Below are positions 28,301 to 37,360 of a DNA stretch of 64,000 nucleotides, piece after piece; the first letter of the stretch is position 1, and every line of letters starts with the position of its first letter. The stretch lies in contig JAFTSQ010000005.1 in NCBI GenBank assembly GCA_017467205.1, forward strand, positions 67,719 through 131,718, written 5' to 3'. A program made the position numbers and the translations under genes. The DNA is from Clostridia bacterium. Its GTDB lineage: Bacteria; Bacillota_A; Clostridia; Oscillospirales; CAG-272. Under the pieces are notes generated by a model. That model was given only the letters and a program-made list of their open reading frames with translations, was not told the DNA's origin and made no database searches.

Positions 28301-30130
28301 GTTGATATTAACCTGCCTAACGTTAAGACTGTCGGTGCGTATGCATTTGCATATTCCGCAACTATCAAAACAGTTAATCTTCCTTCGCTTGAATCGCTTG
28401 GAGAATTTTCGTTTGCTATTTGCGAGCGACTTACTACGATTACTATGTCCGAAGCAGTCACGGAAATTCCCAACCAGGCATTCTACCTCTGCATAGCTTT
28501 GACTGATTTTGATTTTACTAACATAGAGCGCATAGGCTCGCTTGCGTTCTGCGGTGTATCCCTTCCTGAAGAACTTGTTCTTCCTAACGTTGTATATCTT
28601 GACAAGCAAGCACTTGCAGAACTCGAGTTCGAAGGATTCGCCGTTCATTCTATCAAGAGTGTAGAAGCTCCAAAGCTTACATACATCGGCGATGAGGCGT
28701 TTGGACTCTGCACAAAGCTTAGAAAATTCAACGCTCCGCTCGTTGAGCATATCGGCGACTACGCATTTTCCGGCACCTTCCTCGATTCGTTCGAGGTTAC
28801 CGACAGCCTTGTCAGCATTGGCAGGAATCCGTTTATCGGTTGTGAACGCTTTGAGGTCTTCTACGTTTTAGAGAATGATGAATGGATATATGACAAGGTT
28901 TTATCCGGCACAATGATTGAAAACGGTGTTCTCTATTCCAAAAATGCAAGAGGATACACGCTTAGCTGTTATCCGGAGGCAAAGCGTGATTCGGACTGCA
29001 TAGTTCCGGAGGGAACAACCAGAATTTCCCCCTACGCTGTTGCCAACAACACCAATCTTGAAACACTTGTTCTCCCTGTATCGCTTCGAAGCATTGCAGA
29101 CTTTGCTTTCTTCGGCTGTGAAAATCTTAATACCGTAACCTTCAAATCATACTATGCTCCTACGCTTGAGGGCTCGATGAGTACGGTAAATGATGAGGTC
29201 GATTTCATAACGGTAGATAACCAGGAAGAGTTCCCCGGATTGAATGACCTTTATGAGTACAGCTTCTCCTTCTTGATTGAAGGTTGGACATCCCGTAACC
29301 TGTATCACACCAACTTCAAAGCGGGAGTAGGAAGCAAGAAGGCTGTTAAAATGACGGCGGTTATTCCCGAGAACTGCGTTGGATACGATTCGCTTTTGTA
29401 TAAGGCATATTTCAACGTGACAGACGCAGAGAATTCCGGCAAGGCAGCAGGAAGATATGCAATTGCGTTTATGGAAGCAGTGTATAATCTCCCCGAAAAT
29501 ATAGATCGTTTTGACAAGCTTCTTATGGAAGAGGCAATAGGCGCATACAATGCGCTTGAGGTCCACAAGGACGAGAAGGGCGACGTTGATGCAGCAACGC
29601 TCGATAAATTCACAAGGCTTCGCAGCATCTACAATGTAAACGTAGTAGACGGAATGATAGCTCGTCTTTTCGGTATGTACAATACCGAGCATTCCTTCAA
29701 CAAACTCAAGGAAGCAACCGGTGCATATCTTGCTCTCTCTGATGAAGAGCGCGCTATGGTTGCGCATCCCGACGTTCTTGATACCAAGCTTACTCAGCTT
29801 ACTGCGGCAATGGGTGTTGAGGTAGACTTCTCGAAGTCTTATTCCGAGCATTTCGCCAGCGAAAATCCGCCGTCGGATGAGCCTCCGGTTGATAATAACG
29901 ACGGTGGTGGATTCCCTTGGCCTGTCGTTGCAATTGTTGCAGCGTGCGTAGTAGTAGCTGCCGGCGCGGTATCTATCGTATTTATCTTCTTGAAGCGCAA
30001 AAAGGCAATTCTCACTGTAAATGGAGCAGATAGTAAATCTGCCGAAGCAGACACCGAGCCCGTAACAGAGGACGTGTCCGTAGATACAACCGCCGAAGCG
30101 GATAATGATTCGGAGGCAAAAGAAGATTGA
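22361..30130 (+). CDS. Giant cell-envelope subtilisin-like protease with PA, Ig-like and LRR domains
   Basis: 2,589 residues. An N-terminal Sec signal and Ser-rich linker precede a propeptide-like segment (about 75-205). The S8 catalytic domain (220-690) has Asp232 (VLDTGCD), His308 (SHGTHVAG) and Ser632 (LSGTSMAAP). A PA-type insert (505-580) separates His and Ser, as in lactocepin and C5a peptidase. Then come a beta-sandwich region (735-860) and two BIG2-like Ig domains (1155-1390). A long BspA/LRR_5 array follows (about 1394-2266) with repeated IGxxAF and aromatic-Cys motifs. A helical segment, one membrane helix (about 2518-2540) and a cytoplasmic acidic tail complete it. All catalytic residues are intact, so it should be an active surface protease; LRRs probably bind substrate or a surface. 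It heads the operon with a peptide importer. Confidence 0.9.
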   Translation: MRKNIDKKRHFDAIIKRCTTAILVCAMLVQTMGFGVGAIFGYSPATSSSSSSGTSANTGSLSFDSDEVSEQLRGDILKSLRADLVQRVDKYELSGPVGLIITFSDDSLLSVYSDEYADEMSYEEFKATSFASSHQQRLNDNRKAVIEKLEDAGLIFDVKHTYVHTLDGIFVQSTYEDIAKICDVEGVERVMVSNTYEPLAAVENPVDVYETGIFNSGSVEYTGKGTIVAVLDTGCDYAHSAFTSYNVVDPLYDRDDIEAVLDKTNAYELTPGLEAREVYYGNITGNKIAFGYDYADKDPDIMPFSESHGTHVAGIIAGKDDVITGVAIDAQLAIMKVFSDYDVGAEDGDIIAALEDCIVLNVDAINMSLGSSCGFSYESEQEELYKNELYQNIENAGISLIVAASNDYSSAYGGEGGNTNKTDNPDSATVGSPASYPSSFAVASVSGKKENYMLANGEDVVFFIQSYSTSAEEYDFFEMMGIKPGEKKTYEYVTVPGLGLQINYAGLDMKGKIALVSRGDITFEEKVQFAQEAGAIAVIIYNNVFGDITMTIGNHAKIPAVSIGKDEGEMLAAHETGTFEFDLSNVAGPFMSDFSSWGPTPDLKLKPEITAHGGNINSAVVGGEYDELSGTSMAAPNMCGITVLIRQYVNEKFKDENLSATEARDLVNRLCMSTATIALDKKGNPYSPRKQGAGLADIRKATTTAAYLLVDGIGKTKLELGDDPYRTGVYEMEIALVNISDRAQSYRLGNITMTESISTSDPEYVAEIAYLLSNATEYSVEGGVLKDGVVTVSANETATVKVKITLSDADKSYLDSTFENGMFVEGYLTFDNTDEAGVDLNAPFLAFYGSWGDAPVFDLDYYEVETEAHDDAIDDDDKIKADYYATTPLGIYYYDYIIPLGTYLYEMDEEAYSPIPATREHAAVSLFKNSISGIYGVLTGLLRGAKEMTVTMVNTDTGEVVFEMVEYNCSKAHASGGTPYGYMSKFDLDMYDDETGTLFANNNEHFEVTMSAKLDWDGGENVSDTYSFSFYVDYEAPTVTESSFRTEYDKAREENRYYLDVMIYDNHYAMSCRPVIVYDNEQQNDDDKKTFSSLAEYPIPIYQQNKGENTKVTIEITDYIDIIKRSATPNGITLYIDDYAMNANICYVPFPETDVEDIKFKDTEKTLDINQTFDLTTFFTYSDGTEIEDTDYLHTLRWSSSDESVVIVKDGNVEALKEGTATIKVTSDSWAEHSYVGLDSEERPVYESIPQYKEITINVTSNVMEDDPNSGKNVQIEDLVFSSYETLFAFTSDIDFSEIGSTGSTNYFDGNYSIKFYPSEKIKLNYELKPWNFAEDRYELIWSTSNPKVVTVDDQGVVTAQAEGKARVTLQIKINDKISLLAARLSVEVKSEFIIENRELVAYKGWGGDVVIPDDEGILYIGAFAFSHFDLDNEKYVEKDEDGYYDFDLKKSPIGNDTVTSVVIPEGVENIEKYAFYNCSKLEKVVLPESCEMISLSAFQKCPELVDINLENVKIIADYAFYQCGKLSCAGLEGGVAAEGLYAVGTYAFASTAIESLNLLGLSRTGKGAFANCKSLKVVTLGQRTRVSEAMFENTAIETVVIYSDTVGNRAFANCTSLTSVTLMGDVTFFGDEALTGCTSLNSFEVKGQLEQIGARVFNGCTSINEITLPDGTVSIDDEAFVNSGINKLVFKTNTVIGTLGNNVFPTADFSIDITQSNNYKVVDGAIYDASGETLVFVLSSDATTFTVPKTVKYIGTGAFTALKNLNVLNFEDASALVSIGKSAFTGCKNLTTVNLPLENKISILARAFYGLQGLVNIDLSNVTEIGDYAFYKTALESVALNQENVEIGKYAFAYTSGLKTLTLGDSAVIGEGAFKDSSVVTVTLDGDAKIGARAFQNCRLLTSFDFLDVSGEIGQRAFYGCEALTEVNAPKITSIAELSFANCKNLALFSADNLVTIKDGAFYDMNADASDITTAVTALVDINLPNVKTVGAYAFAYSATIKTVNLPSLESLGEFSFAICERLTTITMSEAVTEIPNQAFYLCIALTDFDFTNIERIGSLAFCGVSLPEELVLPNVVYLDKQALAELEFEGFAVHSIKSVEAPKLTYIGDEAFGLCTKLRKFNAPLVEHIGDYAFSGTFLDSFEVTDSLVSIGRNPFIGCERFEVFYVLENDEWIYDKVLSGTMIENGVLYSKNARGYTLSCYPEAKRDSDCIVPEGTTRISPYAVANNTNLETLVLPVSLRSIADFAFFGCENLNTVTFKSYYAPTLEGSMSTVNDEVDFITVDNQEEFPGLNDLYEYSFSFLIEGWTSRNLYHTNFKAGVGSKKAVKMTAVIPENCVGYDSLLYKAYFNVTDAENSGKAAGRYAIAFMEAVYNLPENIDRFDKLLMEEAIGAYNALEVHKDEKGDVDAATLDKFTRLRSIYNVNVVDGMIARLFGMYNTEHSFNKLKEATGAYLALSDEERAMVAHPDVLDTKLTQLTAAMGVEVDFSKSYSEHFASENPPSDEPPVDNNDGGGFPWPVVAIVAACVVVAAGAVSIVFIFLKRKKAILTVNGADSKSAEADTEPVTEDVSVDTTAEADNDSEAKED

Positions 30131-30131
30131 A

Positions 30132-31229
30132 ATGATAAAAAGATACTTTAGTTTAATATGCACCGTAATTATTGCCGTAGCCCTGACAATCCTTTTGTCA
30201 GGCTGCGGCGATGAGGGGCAGAGCATTGACGGTAAGAACGTAGTTACCTTTGAGCTTCAGGGTGGAACTATGGAGCTCAAAACCTCAAGCGTTGATACCA
30301 AAATAAATTTTGCGTATCATCCCGGCACCTACATTCTTGACCCCGTCACCATTCCCGGTTACAAAATGTTCCGCCAGGACTACAATTTCACCGGCTGGTA
30401 TACTTCGCCTGAATGTAATTCAAATGAAAAATGGGACTTTAGCACTCCGTTTAATACGGAAACGCTCACCCTCTATGCAGGCTGGAAGAAGGCTATAAAG
30501 CATACGTTCACTCTTTACTATGTTGAAGGTGGCGAAGCTACGGCTATCGATTCCTACGAAGTAGAGCCCGGAGCCCAGTTTGATGACTGGCGCGGCTATG
30601 CGAATAACAGAGATGGTTTTACGCCGCTGGGGTATTATTCCGACGCTGAAATGACTACTGTTTGGGATTCGTCGTTCAAGCATCCGGGAGGCGAGACTGA
30701 CATAGATGTTCCCGTATACGTTGACTATATCGTGGGTACGTGGGAGCTTGTTGATAATTTCCAGGCACTCAAGTCTGCTATAAAATCAGGTAAAAATGTA
30801 TATCTTACTACCGACATTGATTGCGGCGGAGAGCTGCTTGTTGATCCGGCTCTTACAACGTCATACGACGGAATTTTCGAGGGCAACGGATTTTCGGTTA
30901 GTAACTTCAAGGTAACAAAATCCGGAGGTTTCCGCCCCAATATCGCTATTTTCAGTACAATCGGTGAGGGTACTGAAATCAGAAACGTTTCATTCCTATC
31001 GGTGAATTACGACCTTACAGAGCTTGGTGATAACGTAAAATCCGTTAAAGCTTCAGCTCTTGCAATTACTTCGCACGGAGCGAAGATAGAAAATGTTTCC
31101 GTAGAGGGAACCGTTAATACAAATTATACGGAGGAGCTCGAAAGAGTAAGCTTTGCCGTATATGAAGAAAATGAAAACGATGAGGTTGTAAACTTCACCG
31201 CAAATATTACTGTTAACAAACAAAATTAA
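30132..31229 (+). CDS. Surface lipoprotein with InlB-type repeat
   Basis: 365 residues from the ATG at 30132, one base after the protease stop, so translation is probably coupled. Signal peptide with lipobox LLSGC (Cys25). Residues around 60-125 form an InlB B-repeat/Flg_new-like module (FTGWYTSPECN ... LTLYAGWKK). The second half has NVYLTTDIDCGG, YDGIFEGNGFSVSNF and IRNVSFLSVNYD, a GLUG/pectate-lyase-like beta-helix pattern found in surface adhesins. It is anchored outside the cell and likely assists the protease or binds a polymer. The exact role is unknown. Confidence 0.75.
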   Translation: MIKRYFSLICTVIIAVALTILLSGCGDEGQSIDGKNVVTFELQGGTMELKTSSVDTKINFAYHPGTYILDPVTIPGYKMFRQDYNFTGWYTSPECNSNEKWDFSTPFNTETLTLYAGWKKAIKHTFTLYYVEGGEATAIDSYEVEPGAQFDDWRGYANNRDGFTPLGYYSDAEMTTVWDSSFKHPGGETDIDVPVYVDYIVGTWELVDNFQALKSAIKSGKNVYLTTDIDCGGELLVDPALTTSYDGIFEGNGFSVSNFKVTKSGGFRPNIAIFSTIGEGTEIRNVSFLSVNYDLTELGDNVKSVKASALAITSHGAKIENVSVEGTVNTNYTEELERVSFAVYEENENDEVVNFTANITVNKQN

Positions 31230-31257
31230 AATATGAAAAACAGTTAAAGGAGAAAAA

Positions 31258-33759
31258 ATGAAAACTATTAGAAAGCTTGTATCGCTCTTGCTGGCTGCTG
31301 TTTTGCTCTTCGGAAGTATGAGCAGCCTTGTGGCGTGTGGCGGTAACGGTCCGGTGATTGACAATGAAACTACACGTCTTGTCCTCTCAACCTCTGAGCT
31401 TGACGGCGTATTTAACCCCTTTTATTCCTCTTCGGCATCTGACAGTTCCGTTGTTGGAATGACTCAGATTGGTATGCTTTCCTCCGATAAGGACGGAAAG
31501 GTTGCATACGGTGAAGATGAGGCTTGCGTAGTTCTTGATTACCAGGCGGAAACTGCGACTGACGGAAGCAAGACCGTATACCGTTTCGTTCTCAAGAATG
31601 ATCTTAAGTTCTCAAACGGTTCGCCTCTTACGATGAAGGACGTTCTTTTCAATCTTTACGTATATCTCGACCCTGCTTATTACGGCAGCTCTACCATTTA
31701 CTCTACCGATATTGTAGGTCTTCAGGAATATCGCACTCAGAGCCGTAATGAGAACGAGCAGGATAGCTTCAACGAGCAGTTTGACGCTCTTGCAAACCAA
31801 AGAATCGGAAGCCTTGTTGAGTGCCTCGAGGAAATAACCGACGAAATTTATAAGAACCAGAGTCTTACCGATGAGCAGATGATAACAGCTCTTACCGAGC
31901 TTGTAGCAGAGCTTGGCGGATCTTACTCTACAGTCGTTGACGACTACAAGCTCGCGAAAAAGTATTTCCGCGAAGAGCTCGAGAAGGATTACGGATACGC
32001 TAAGGGTACCGCAGAGGATATCGTATTTACCGACAAGGACGGCAATAAGGTAACTCTTACCACAGATACCGAGGCGTTCCTTTACAATGAAGGACTTATC
32101 AAGTGGGATGAGGATAACTACAAGTTTATCTACTCTCTTGGTGAGAAGAGCAAGAATTGGTCTGAGGAAGAAGCTGTTAACGCGCTTTACAACAGCTACG
32201 TTCCCAATAAGGTTGACGAGGTAGTTCAGTACTGGGCAACCGCCAACGAGCTTCATACTCATTTTTCGCTTCTTGAAAAGCAGAAGTACTTTGAAAGCCT
32301 TGAAGACGAGGACAGAATTACCAGCGTTTCCGGAATTAAATATGCCAATAAGGATGCCTCCGTTGTTGTTAACGGTGTAACCTATGAAAAGCCTGTTCTT
32401 GACGATAACGGTGCGGTAGTTTCCGGAAATGAGGTCCTTGAGATAACCATCAACAAGGTTGACCCTAAGGCTATTTGGAACTTCGCGTTCACCGTTGCTC
32501 CTATGTACTACTACTCGAACGCAGAGCAGATTGAAGCTTTCAACTACGTAGACAAATTCGGCGTTGAGTTCGGTAGCATTGAATTCCAGGACAACTCTAT
32601 TAAGAATCCCGACAAGATTGGTGTTCCCGTAGGCGCAGGTCCTTATAAAGCAACCACACGTAGCGGCGACTCCTCTAATGTTACGGCAGGTACTTTTAAG
32701 GCAGATAACGTTGTTTACTTTGAACGTAACGAACACTTTATGTTCGACGTTAAGATTAAGTACGTTAACTATCAGGTTGTTTCTACAAACCTTATGCTTG
32801 ATGCGCTTTACTCCGGTGATGTTCATATGGTTGAGCCCGCTTGTAAGCAGGAGAATATCGACTCAATAAGCGCGAGAAAGAATGATGGCTTTGCATACAC
32901 TCCCGTTATGACAAACGGTTATGGTTATATCGGCATCAATGCAGAGAAGATTCCCTCTCTTGCGGTAAGACGCGCAATTATGCACGCTGTAAATACGCAG
33001 TATGCGGTTGACTACTATTTTGGATACTCAAAGGCAATTACCCGTCCTATGACCAAGGCATCCTGGGCATATCCCGATGAGGTTGATGCTCTCGGTCAGT
33101 ATTACAAGTTTGACGATACCGGAGCTACCAGCGAGCAGCTTCTTATAGACGCGGGATTCTCGAAGAATGCCAAGGGTGTATATCAGAAGGACGGTCATAC
33201 CTGCAAGTACGTATTCACTATCGCAGGTGACACCACCGACCACCCCGCATACGCATCTCTTAAGAGAGCGGCTGAAATTTTGAATGAGCACGGCTTTGAT
33301 ATTGAAGTTAAAACCGATATCAACGCTCTCAAAAAGCTTAACAACGGCGACCTTACCGTTTGGGCAGCAGCTTGGGACGCAGGCGTTGACCCCGATATGT
33401 ATCAGGTTTACCACATCGACTCCACAGCAGGCTCTACTGCAAACTGGGGTTATCGTGCAATCAAGAAGAATGCAGGCGGAAAGTATGATACTGAGCTTGC
33501 GCTTGTTAAGGAGCTTTCCGACATAATCGATAAGGCAAGAGAAACTATTGTACAGTCTCAGCGTGAAGCTTATTATAAAGACGCTCTTGACATCGTAATG
33601 GAGCTCGCTGTTGAGCTTCCCACCTATCAGAGAAGTGACCTCTTTGCTTACAACTCCAACATTATTGACGTAAATTCGCTTACTCCCGCATCCGAGCTTA
33701 CTCCCTACAACGGACCTATGAGCCGTATTTGGGAGGTCAGCCTTAAAGAAACAAAATAA
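31258..33759 (+). CDS. oppA: Oligopeptide ABC transporter substrate-binding lipoprotein (OppA type, enlarged)
   Basis: 833 residues against about 540 for the family (SBP_bac_5). Lipobox LVACG (Cys27). Family landmarks are present: LVLSTSELDGVFNPFYSS, VYRFVLKNDLKFSNGSPLT, VGAGPYKATT, YIGINAEKIPSLAVRRAIMHAVN and AAWDAGVDPDMYQVYH. About 230 extra residues, highly charged and mostly helical, lie between roughly residues 145 and 375, within the first lobe. The protein captures peptides outside the membrane for the permeases that follow. RBS AAAGGAG; 28 nt after the lipoprotein gene. Confidence 0.85.
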   Translation: MKTIRKLVSLLLAAVLLFGSMSSLVACGGNGPVIDNETTRLVLSTSELDGVFNPFYSSSASDSSVVGMTQIGMLSSDKDGKVAYGEDEACVVLDYQAETATDGSKTVYRFVLKNDLKFSNGSPLTMKDVLFNLYVYLDPAYYGSSTIYSTDIVGLQEYRTQSRNENEQDSFNEQFDALANQRIGSLVECLEEITDEIYKNQSLTDEQMITALTELVAELGGSYSTVVDDYKLAKKYFREELEKDYGYAKGTAEDIVFTDKDGNKVTLTTDTEAFLYNEGLIKWDEDNYKFIYSLGEKSKNWSEEEAVNALYNSYVPNKVDEVVQYWATANELHTHFSLLEKQKYFESLEDEDRITSVSGIKYANKDASVVVNGVTYEKPVLDDNGAVVSGNEVLEITINKVDPKAIWNFAFTVAPMYYYSNAEQIEAFNYVDKFGVEFGSIEFQDNSIKNPDKIGVPVGAGPYKATTRSGDSSNVTAGTFKADNVVYFERNEHFMFDVKIKYVNYQVVSTNLMLDALYSGDVHMVEPACKQENIDSISARKNDGFAYTPVMTNGYGYIGINAEKIPSLAVRRAIMHAVNTQYAVDYYFGYSKAITRPMTKASWAYPDEVDALGQYYKFDDTGATSEQLLIDAGFSKNAKGVYQKDGHTCKYVFTIAGDTTDHPAYASLKRAAEILNEHGFDIEVKTDINALKKLNNGDLTVWAAAWDAGVDPDMYQVYHIDSTAGSTANWGYRAIKKNAGGKYDTELALVKELSDIIDKARETIVQSQREAYYKDALDIVMELAVELPTYQRSDLFAYNSNIIDVNSLTPASELTPYNGPMSRIWEVSLKETK

Positions 33760-33786
33760 TTAAGCAGGATACGAGGGCAATTAGAA

Positions 33787-35094
33787 ATGTTTAAATATAT
33801 ACTGAAAAGACTTGGTCTTTCGGTAATCGTTTTGCTTGGTGTTTCTGTTATAATATATTTCCTTGTAAGACTTATGCCGACGAATTATCTTGAAAATAAG
33901 TTTTCGGCGCAAATACAGCAGGGAACTATAACTCTTGATCAGCTTGACGAGTTCCAGAAAAGATACGGTCTTTATATGCCCGAAGCTTACCTATCCGTAA
34001 ATCTTGACGGATACGGAACCTTTGAAAAAGATGCAAAGGTAAAGAAGTACGAGGATGTCAAAAACGAACTTATTTCTTATATTGATTTTTATTCGGGCAG
34101 ATATGAAGGTAAAAAAGACACTATTCTTGAATTAAACAAGGAAGGAACCTACCGTATCCTCGACGAGAGCGAGGATACGGTGAGGGAACTTGAAAAGGGA
34201 ATGTTTACGGCGACGCTTGATTCATTTACCTTTTCTAAATCCGGAACGGAAGATGCGACGGTCGCTGTTACGTACAAAACTGCAAATGCGTGGAATAAAT
34301 TTGTTGCGGTTATCGGTGGATATTTTTCCTGGCTTGGAAATATGCTCAGAGGCGATCTTGGCGACTCCTTCCTTTACCAGCAGCCCGTTGGCACGGTTAT
34401 CGCAGATCACATGTGGGTATCCTTCCTGATTTCACTTGTGGCGCTCATATTCCAGTTCGCCATAGCTATACCGCTTGGTATAGTAAGTGCAACACGTCAG
34501 TATTCTATCGTTGACTATTCTGTAACTGTTATTACGATGATCGGTATATCTCTCCCGTCGTTCTTCTTTGCCGCGCTTCTTATTAAGGTATTTTCAAGCT
34601 GGCTTGGTTGGTTCCCTGCGTCGGGACTTGTAAGTGCCGGTGGAAGCAGTGAGGGATTTGCATATGTTCTTGATATGCTTCACCATCTTGCGCTTCCTAT
34701 GCTTGTTCTCGTAGTTCTTTCTATCGGAGGACTTATGAGATACACCAGAACCAATATGCTTGAGGTACTTAATTCCGATTACATACGCACGGCACGCTCC
34801 AAGGGCCTTTCCGAAAAGAAGGTCATATACGTTCACGCGTTCCGCAATACTATGATACCTCTTATGACGCTTCTTGCCGGTATTCTTCCGTCGCTTTTCG
34901 GTGGTGCGATGATAACCGAGGAGGTATTTGCCATAGACGGTATCGGACGTCTTGCATACAAGGCGCTTCAGCAGGGTGACGTCCCGTTCATAATGGGATA
35001 CAATATGTTCCTTGCCGTGCTTACCGTTATAGGTACTCTTCTTTCGGATCTTATGTATGCAGTAGTTGACCCCCGTGTCAAGCTGTCAAAATAA
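33787..35094 (+). CDS. oppB: Oligopeptide ABC transporter permease (OppB type) with external insertion
   Basis: 435 residues, about 110 more than usual. The start (MFKYILKRLGLSVIVLLGVSVIIYFLVRLMP) and the core from GNMLRGDLGDSF onward are standard, including the EAA loop around YIRTARSKGLSEKKVIYVHAF. Between residues about 65 and 175, where OppB normally has a short external segment, there is a charged beta/helix domain. It should face the outside and could dock the enlarged binding protein. It lies 28 nt after oppA. Confidence 0.85.
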   Translation: MFKYILKRLGLSVIVLLGVSVIIYFLVRLMPTNYLENKFSAQIQQGTITLDQLDEFQKRYGLYMPEAYLSVNLDGYGTFEKDAKVKKYEDVKNELISYIDFYSGRYEGKKDTILELNKEGTYRILDESEDTVRELEKGMFTATLDSFTFSKSGTEDATVAVTYKTANAWNKFVAVIGGYFSWLGNMLRGDLGDSFLYQQPVGTVIADHMWVSFLISLVALIFQFAIAIPLGIVSATRQYSIVDYSVTVITMIGISLPSFFFAALLIKVFSSWLGWFPASGLVSAGGSSEGFAYVLDMLHHLALPMLVLVVLSIGGLMRYTRTNMLEVLNSDYIRTARSKGLSEKKVIYVHAFRNTMIPLMTLLAGILPSLFGGAMITEEVFAIDGIGRLAYKALQQGDVPFIMGYNMFLAVLTVIGTLLSDLMYAVVDPRVKLSK

Positions 35095-35105
35095 CAAGGA
35101 GCAAT

Positions 35106-36176
35106 ATGGAGAATAAAATGGACGAAAATAAAATAGTGCTCGATGCCGAAAATAATGAAGAGCTTGGCAAAGAGGAGATACACTATAAAGAGATGTCACC
35201 CACAAGAATGGTGGTAAGGAGATTTTTCCATTCTCGCCTTTCCTTGTTCGGTGTAATAATGCTTGCTGTATTGTTTATCTTCTCCTTCGCAGGTCCTCCT
35301 GTTATGCACTTGTTCGGCTATCAATGGTCGGAGACTCAAACCGACCTCACAGGTGCAGTTAAACGCGCTACTTTCGAGCTTGACGTTAAAACGACGGATG
35401 CTCTCGGAAATGAATATCCGGTTATACAGTTTGTTGAGGAAACCGTTGATATAAATTCTTATGCTCCGCTTTCATCATCGCACTTTCTTGGCACGGATGA
35501 AAAGGGTATGGATGTCTTTATCAGACTTATGTACGGTGGACGTATATCACTGACGCTCGGATTCGTAGTCGTTATTCTTGAAACGATTATCGGCATTATT
35601 ATGGGTGGTATTGCAGGCTATTTCGGCGGCAAGGCTGACCAGATAATAATGAGAATAGTTGATATGTTAAACTGTATTCCCACACTTCCGATACTTCTTA
35701 TCGCATCCGTGGTTATAGATTCGTGGCAGGTCGAAAGTAATCTGCGAATATATTACCTAATGCTGATAATGACGGTGTTTGGTTGGAGCGGAACCGCCCG
35801 TATGGTAAGGGGACAGATACTCTATCTTCGTGAGCAGGAGTATATCGTAGCCTGCGAGGTTATGGGTATACCCACGTGGAGAAGAATATTCAAGCACCTT
35901 GTTCCCAACATTATGCCCCAGCTTATAGTTTCGATGACGCTCGGTCTTGGAAGCATAATCCTTTACGAGTCCACCCTCAGCTATCTCGGACTCGGTATAC
36001 CGCTTCCGTATGCCGCTTGGGGAACGATGATTTCGGCATCTACCGACCCCGTAACGATGGCGTTTTATCCGAACCTTTGGATTCCCGCAGGTATCCTTAT
36101 CGTTATCGCAGTTCTTGCCTTCAACTTCGTTGGTGACGGTTTGCGTGACGCTATGGACCCCAAGTCTAAGAGGTGA
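35106..36176 (+). CDS. oppC: Oligopeptide ABC transporter permease (OppC type)
   Basis: 356 residues. A cytoplasmic N-terminus of about 45 residues, first membrane helix, then an external segment before the standard HFLGTDEKGMDVFIRLMYGGRISL. The EAA-type loop YIVACEVMGIPTWRRIFKHLVPN contacts the ATPases. The external segment (about residues 65-120) is somewhat longer than in typical OppC. RBS AAGGAG; 11 nt after oppB. Confidence 0.9.
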   Translation: MENKMDENKIVLDAENNEELGKEEIHYKEMSPTRMVVRRFFHSRLSLFGVIMLAVLFIFSFAGPPVMHLFGYQWSETQTDLTGAVKRATFELDVKTTDALGNEYPVIQFVEETVDINSYAPLSSSHFLGTDEKGMDVFIRLMYGGRISLTLGFVVVILETIIGIIMGGIAGYFGGKADQIIMRIVDMLNCIPTLPILLIASVVIDSWQVESNLRIYYLMLIMTVFGWSGTARMVRGQILYLREQEYIVACEVMGIPTWRRIFKHLVPNIMPQLIVSMTLGLGSIILYESTLSYLGLGIPLPYAAWGTMISASTDPVTMAFYPNLWIPAGILIVIAVLAFNFVGDGLRDAMDPKSKR

Positions 36177-36181
36177 TGAAA

Positions 36182-37360
36182 ATGAGTAAGCAAAACAGAA
36201 ATCCCAATCTCCTCACCTTGAAAGAGAGCCGTGAGATTATAAAGAGCAATCTTCGGGAAATGAAGCGTCTTGAGAAAATCAAGCGTCAGAAGAAAACCCC
36301 GGAGCAGTTCACAACGGTTATGAAATCCAACGATAACGTTCTTGAGATTGAAGATCTTGAAACGTATTTCTACACAGATAACGGTGTAGTACGTTCGGTA
36401 AATAAAGTATCATTTGACGTTCCCAAGGATTCCATTGTAGGTCTTGTTGGCGAGTCGGGATGCGGAAAGAGCGTAACCAGTCTTTCCATTATGCAACTTG
36501 TTCAGGCTCCGCAAGGACAGGTTGTAGGCGGAGAGATAAGATTCAACTCCGACGAGCTTAAACCCGACGATAACGGTCGCGACAGATGCTACGACATAAC
36601 CAAAATGCCGACCCTTGATATGTGCCGTATCAGAGGTAAGGAAATATCTATGATTTTCCAAGAGCCTATGACCAGCCTTAACCCCGTATTTACCGTGGGA
36701 TATCAGATTGAAGAGGTATTCTACCTTAACAATCCCGAGGCTACCAAGGAGGAGGCAAGGCAGAAGGCGATAGATATGCTGACGTTAGTTGGCATTCCTA
36801 TGCCTGAAACTATGATAAACTACTATCCTCATCAGCTTTCCGGCGGTATGCGCCAGAGAGTTATGATAGCGATAGCTCTTACCGGAAATCCCAAGCTCAT
36901 TATAGCGGACGAGCCTACTACTGCCCTTGACGTTACGATTCAGAGCCAGATACTCAAGCTTCTTAAGCGCGTTCAGGGTGAGTGCGGTGCATCTATTATG
37001 CTTATCACTCACGATCTCGGCGTTGTGGCTGAGATGGCTGATTACGTTGTAGTAATGTACGCCGGTAAGATAGTAGAGAAGGGAACGGTATACGAGATAT
37101 TCGATAATCCTATGCACCCGTATACAATAGGAATTCAGAAGGCTAAGCCTTCGCTTGCGTCTGATGCAGGCGAGGAGTTGTACAGCATTCCCGGTAACGT
37201 ACCAAACCCGATTAACATACCCGACGAGTGTCTTTTCAAGGGAAGATGCGGAAAGAGATGCGCGGGTTGTGAGGGTAAGCCTTATCCTAAGGAAATAAAG
37301 ATTACAGAAACTCACAGTGTGTTCTGTCATTTATATGACGAGGAAGGGGGAAATAAGTAA
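36182..37360 (+). CDS. oppD: Oligopeptide ABC transporter ATPase (OppD type)
   Basis: 392 residues from the ATG at 36182, which has AGAGG 8 nt upstream; starts at GTG 36173 or ATG 36176 would add two or three residues. Walker A GESGCGKS, signature [12 protein letters not shown], Walker [13 protein letters not shown] and the C-terminal oligopeptide-transporter motif with PIN/PNPINIP and Cys-rich [14 protein letters not shown], which in the family binds an iron-sulfur cluster or zinc. A lysine-rich N-terminal extension of about 50 residues precedes the ABC domain. Confidence 0.9.
   Translation: MSKQNRNPNLLTLKESREIIKSNLREMKRLEKIKRQKKTPEQFTTVMKSNDNVLEIEDLETYFYTDNGVVRSVNKVSFDVPKDSIVGLVGESGCGKSVTSLSIMQLVQAPQGQVVGGEIRFNSDELKPDDNGRDRCYDITKMPTLDMCRIRGKEISMIFQEPMTSLNPVFTVGYQIEEVFYLNNPEATKEEARQKAIDMLTLVGIPMPETMINYYPHQLSGGMRQRVMIAIALTGNPKLIIADEPTTALDVTIQSQILKLLKRVQGECGASIMLITHDLGVVAEMADYVVVMYAGKIVEKGTVYEIFDNPMHPYTIGIQKAKPSLASDAGEELYSIPGNVPNPINIPDECLFKGRCGKRCAGCEGKPYPKEIKITETHSVFCHLYDEEGGNK

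Noticed and set aside
29147..30226. 359-codon minus-strand frame
   Set aside because: Antisense to the 3' end of the protease gene; Cys- and Ile-rich product without family.
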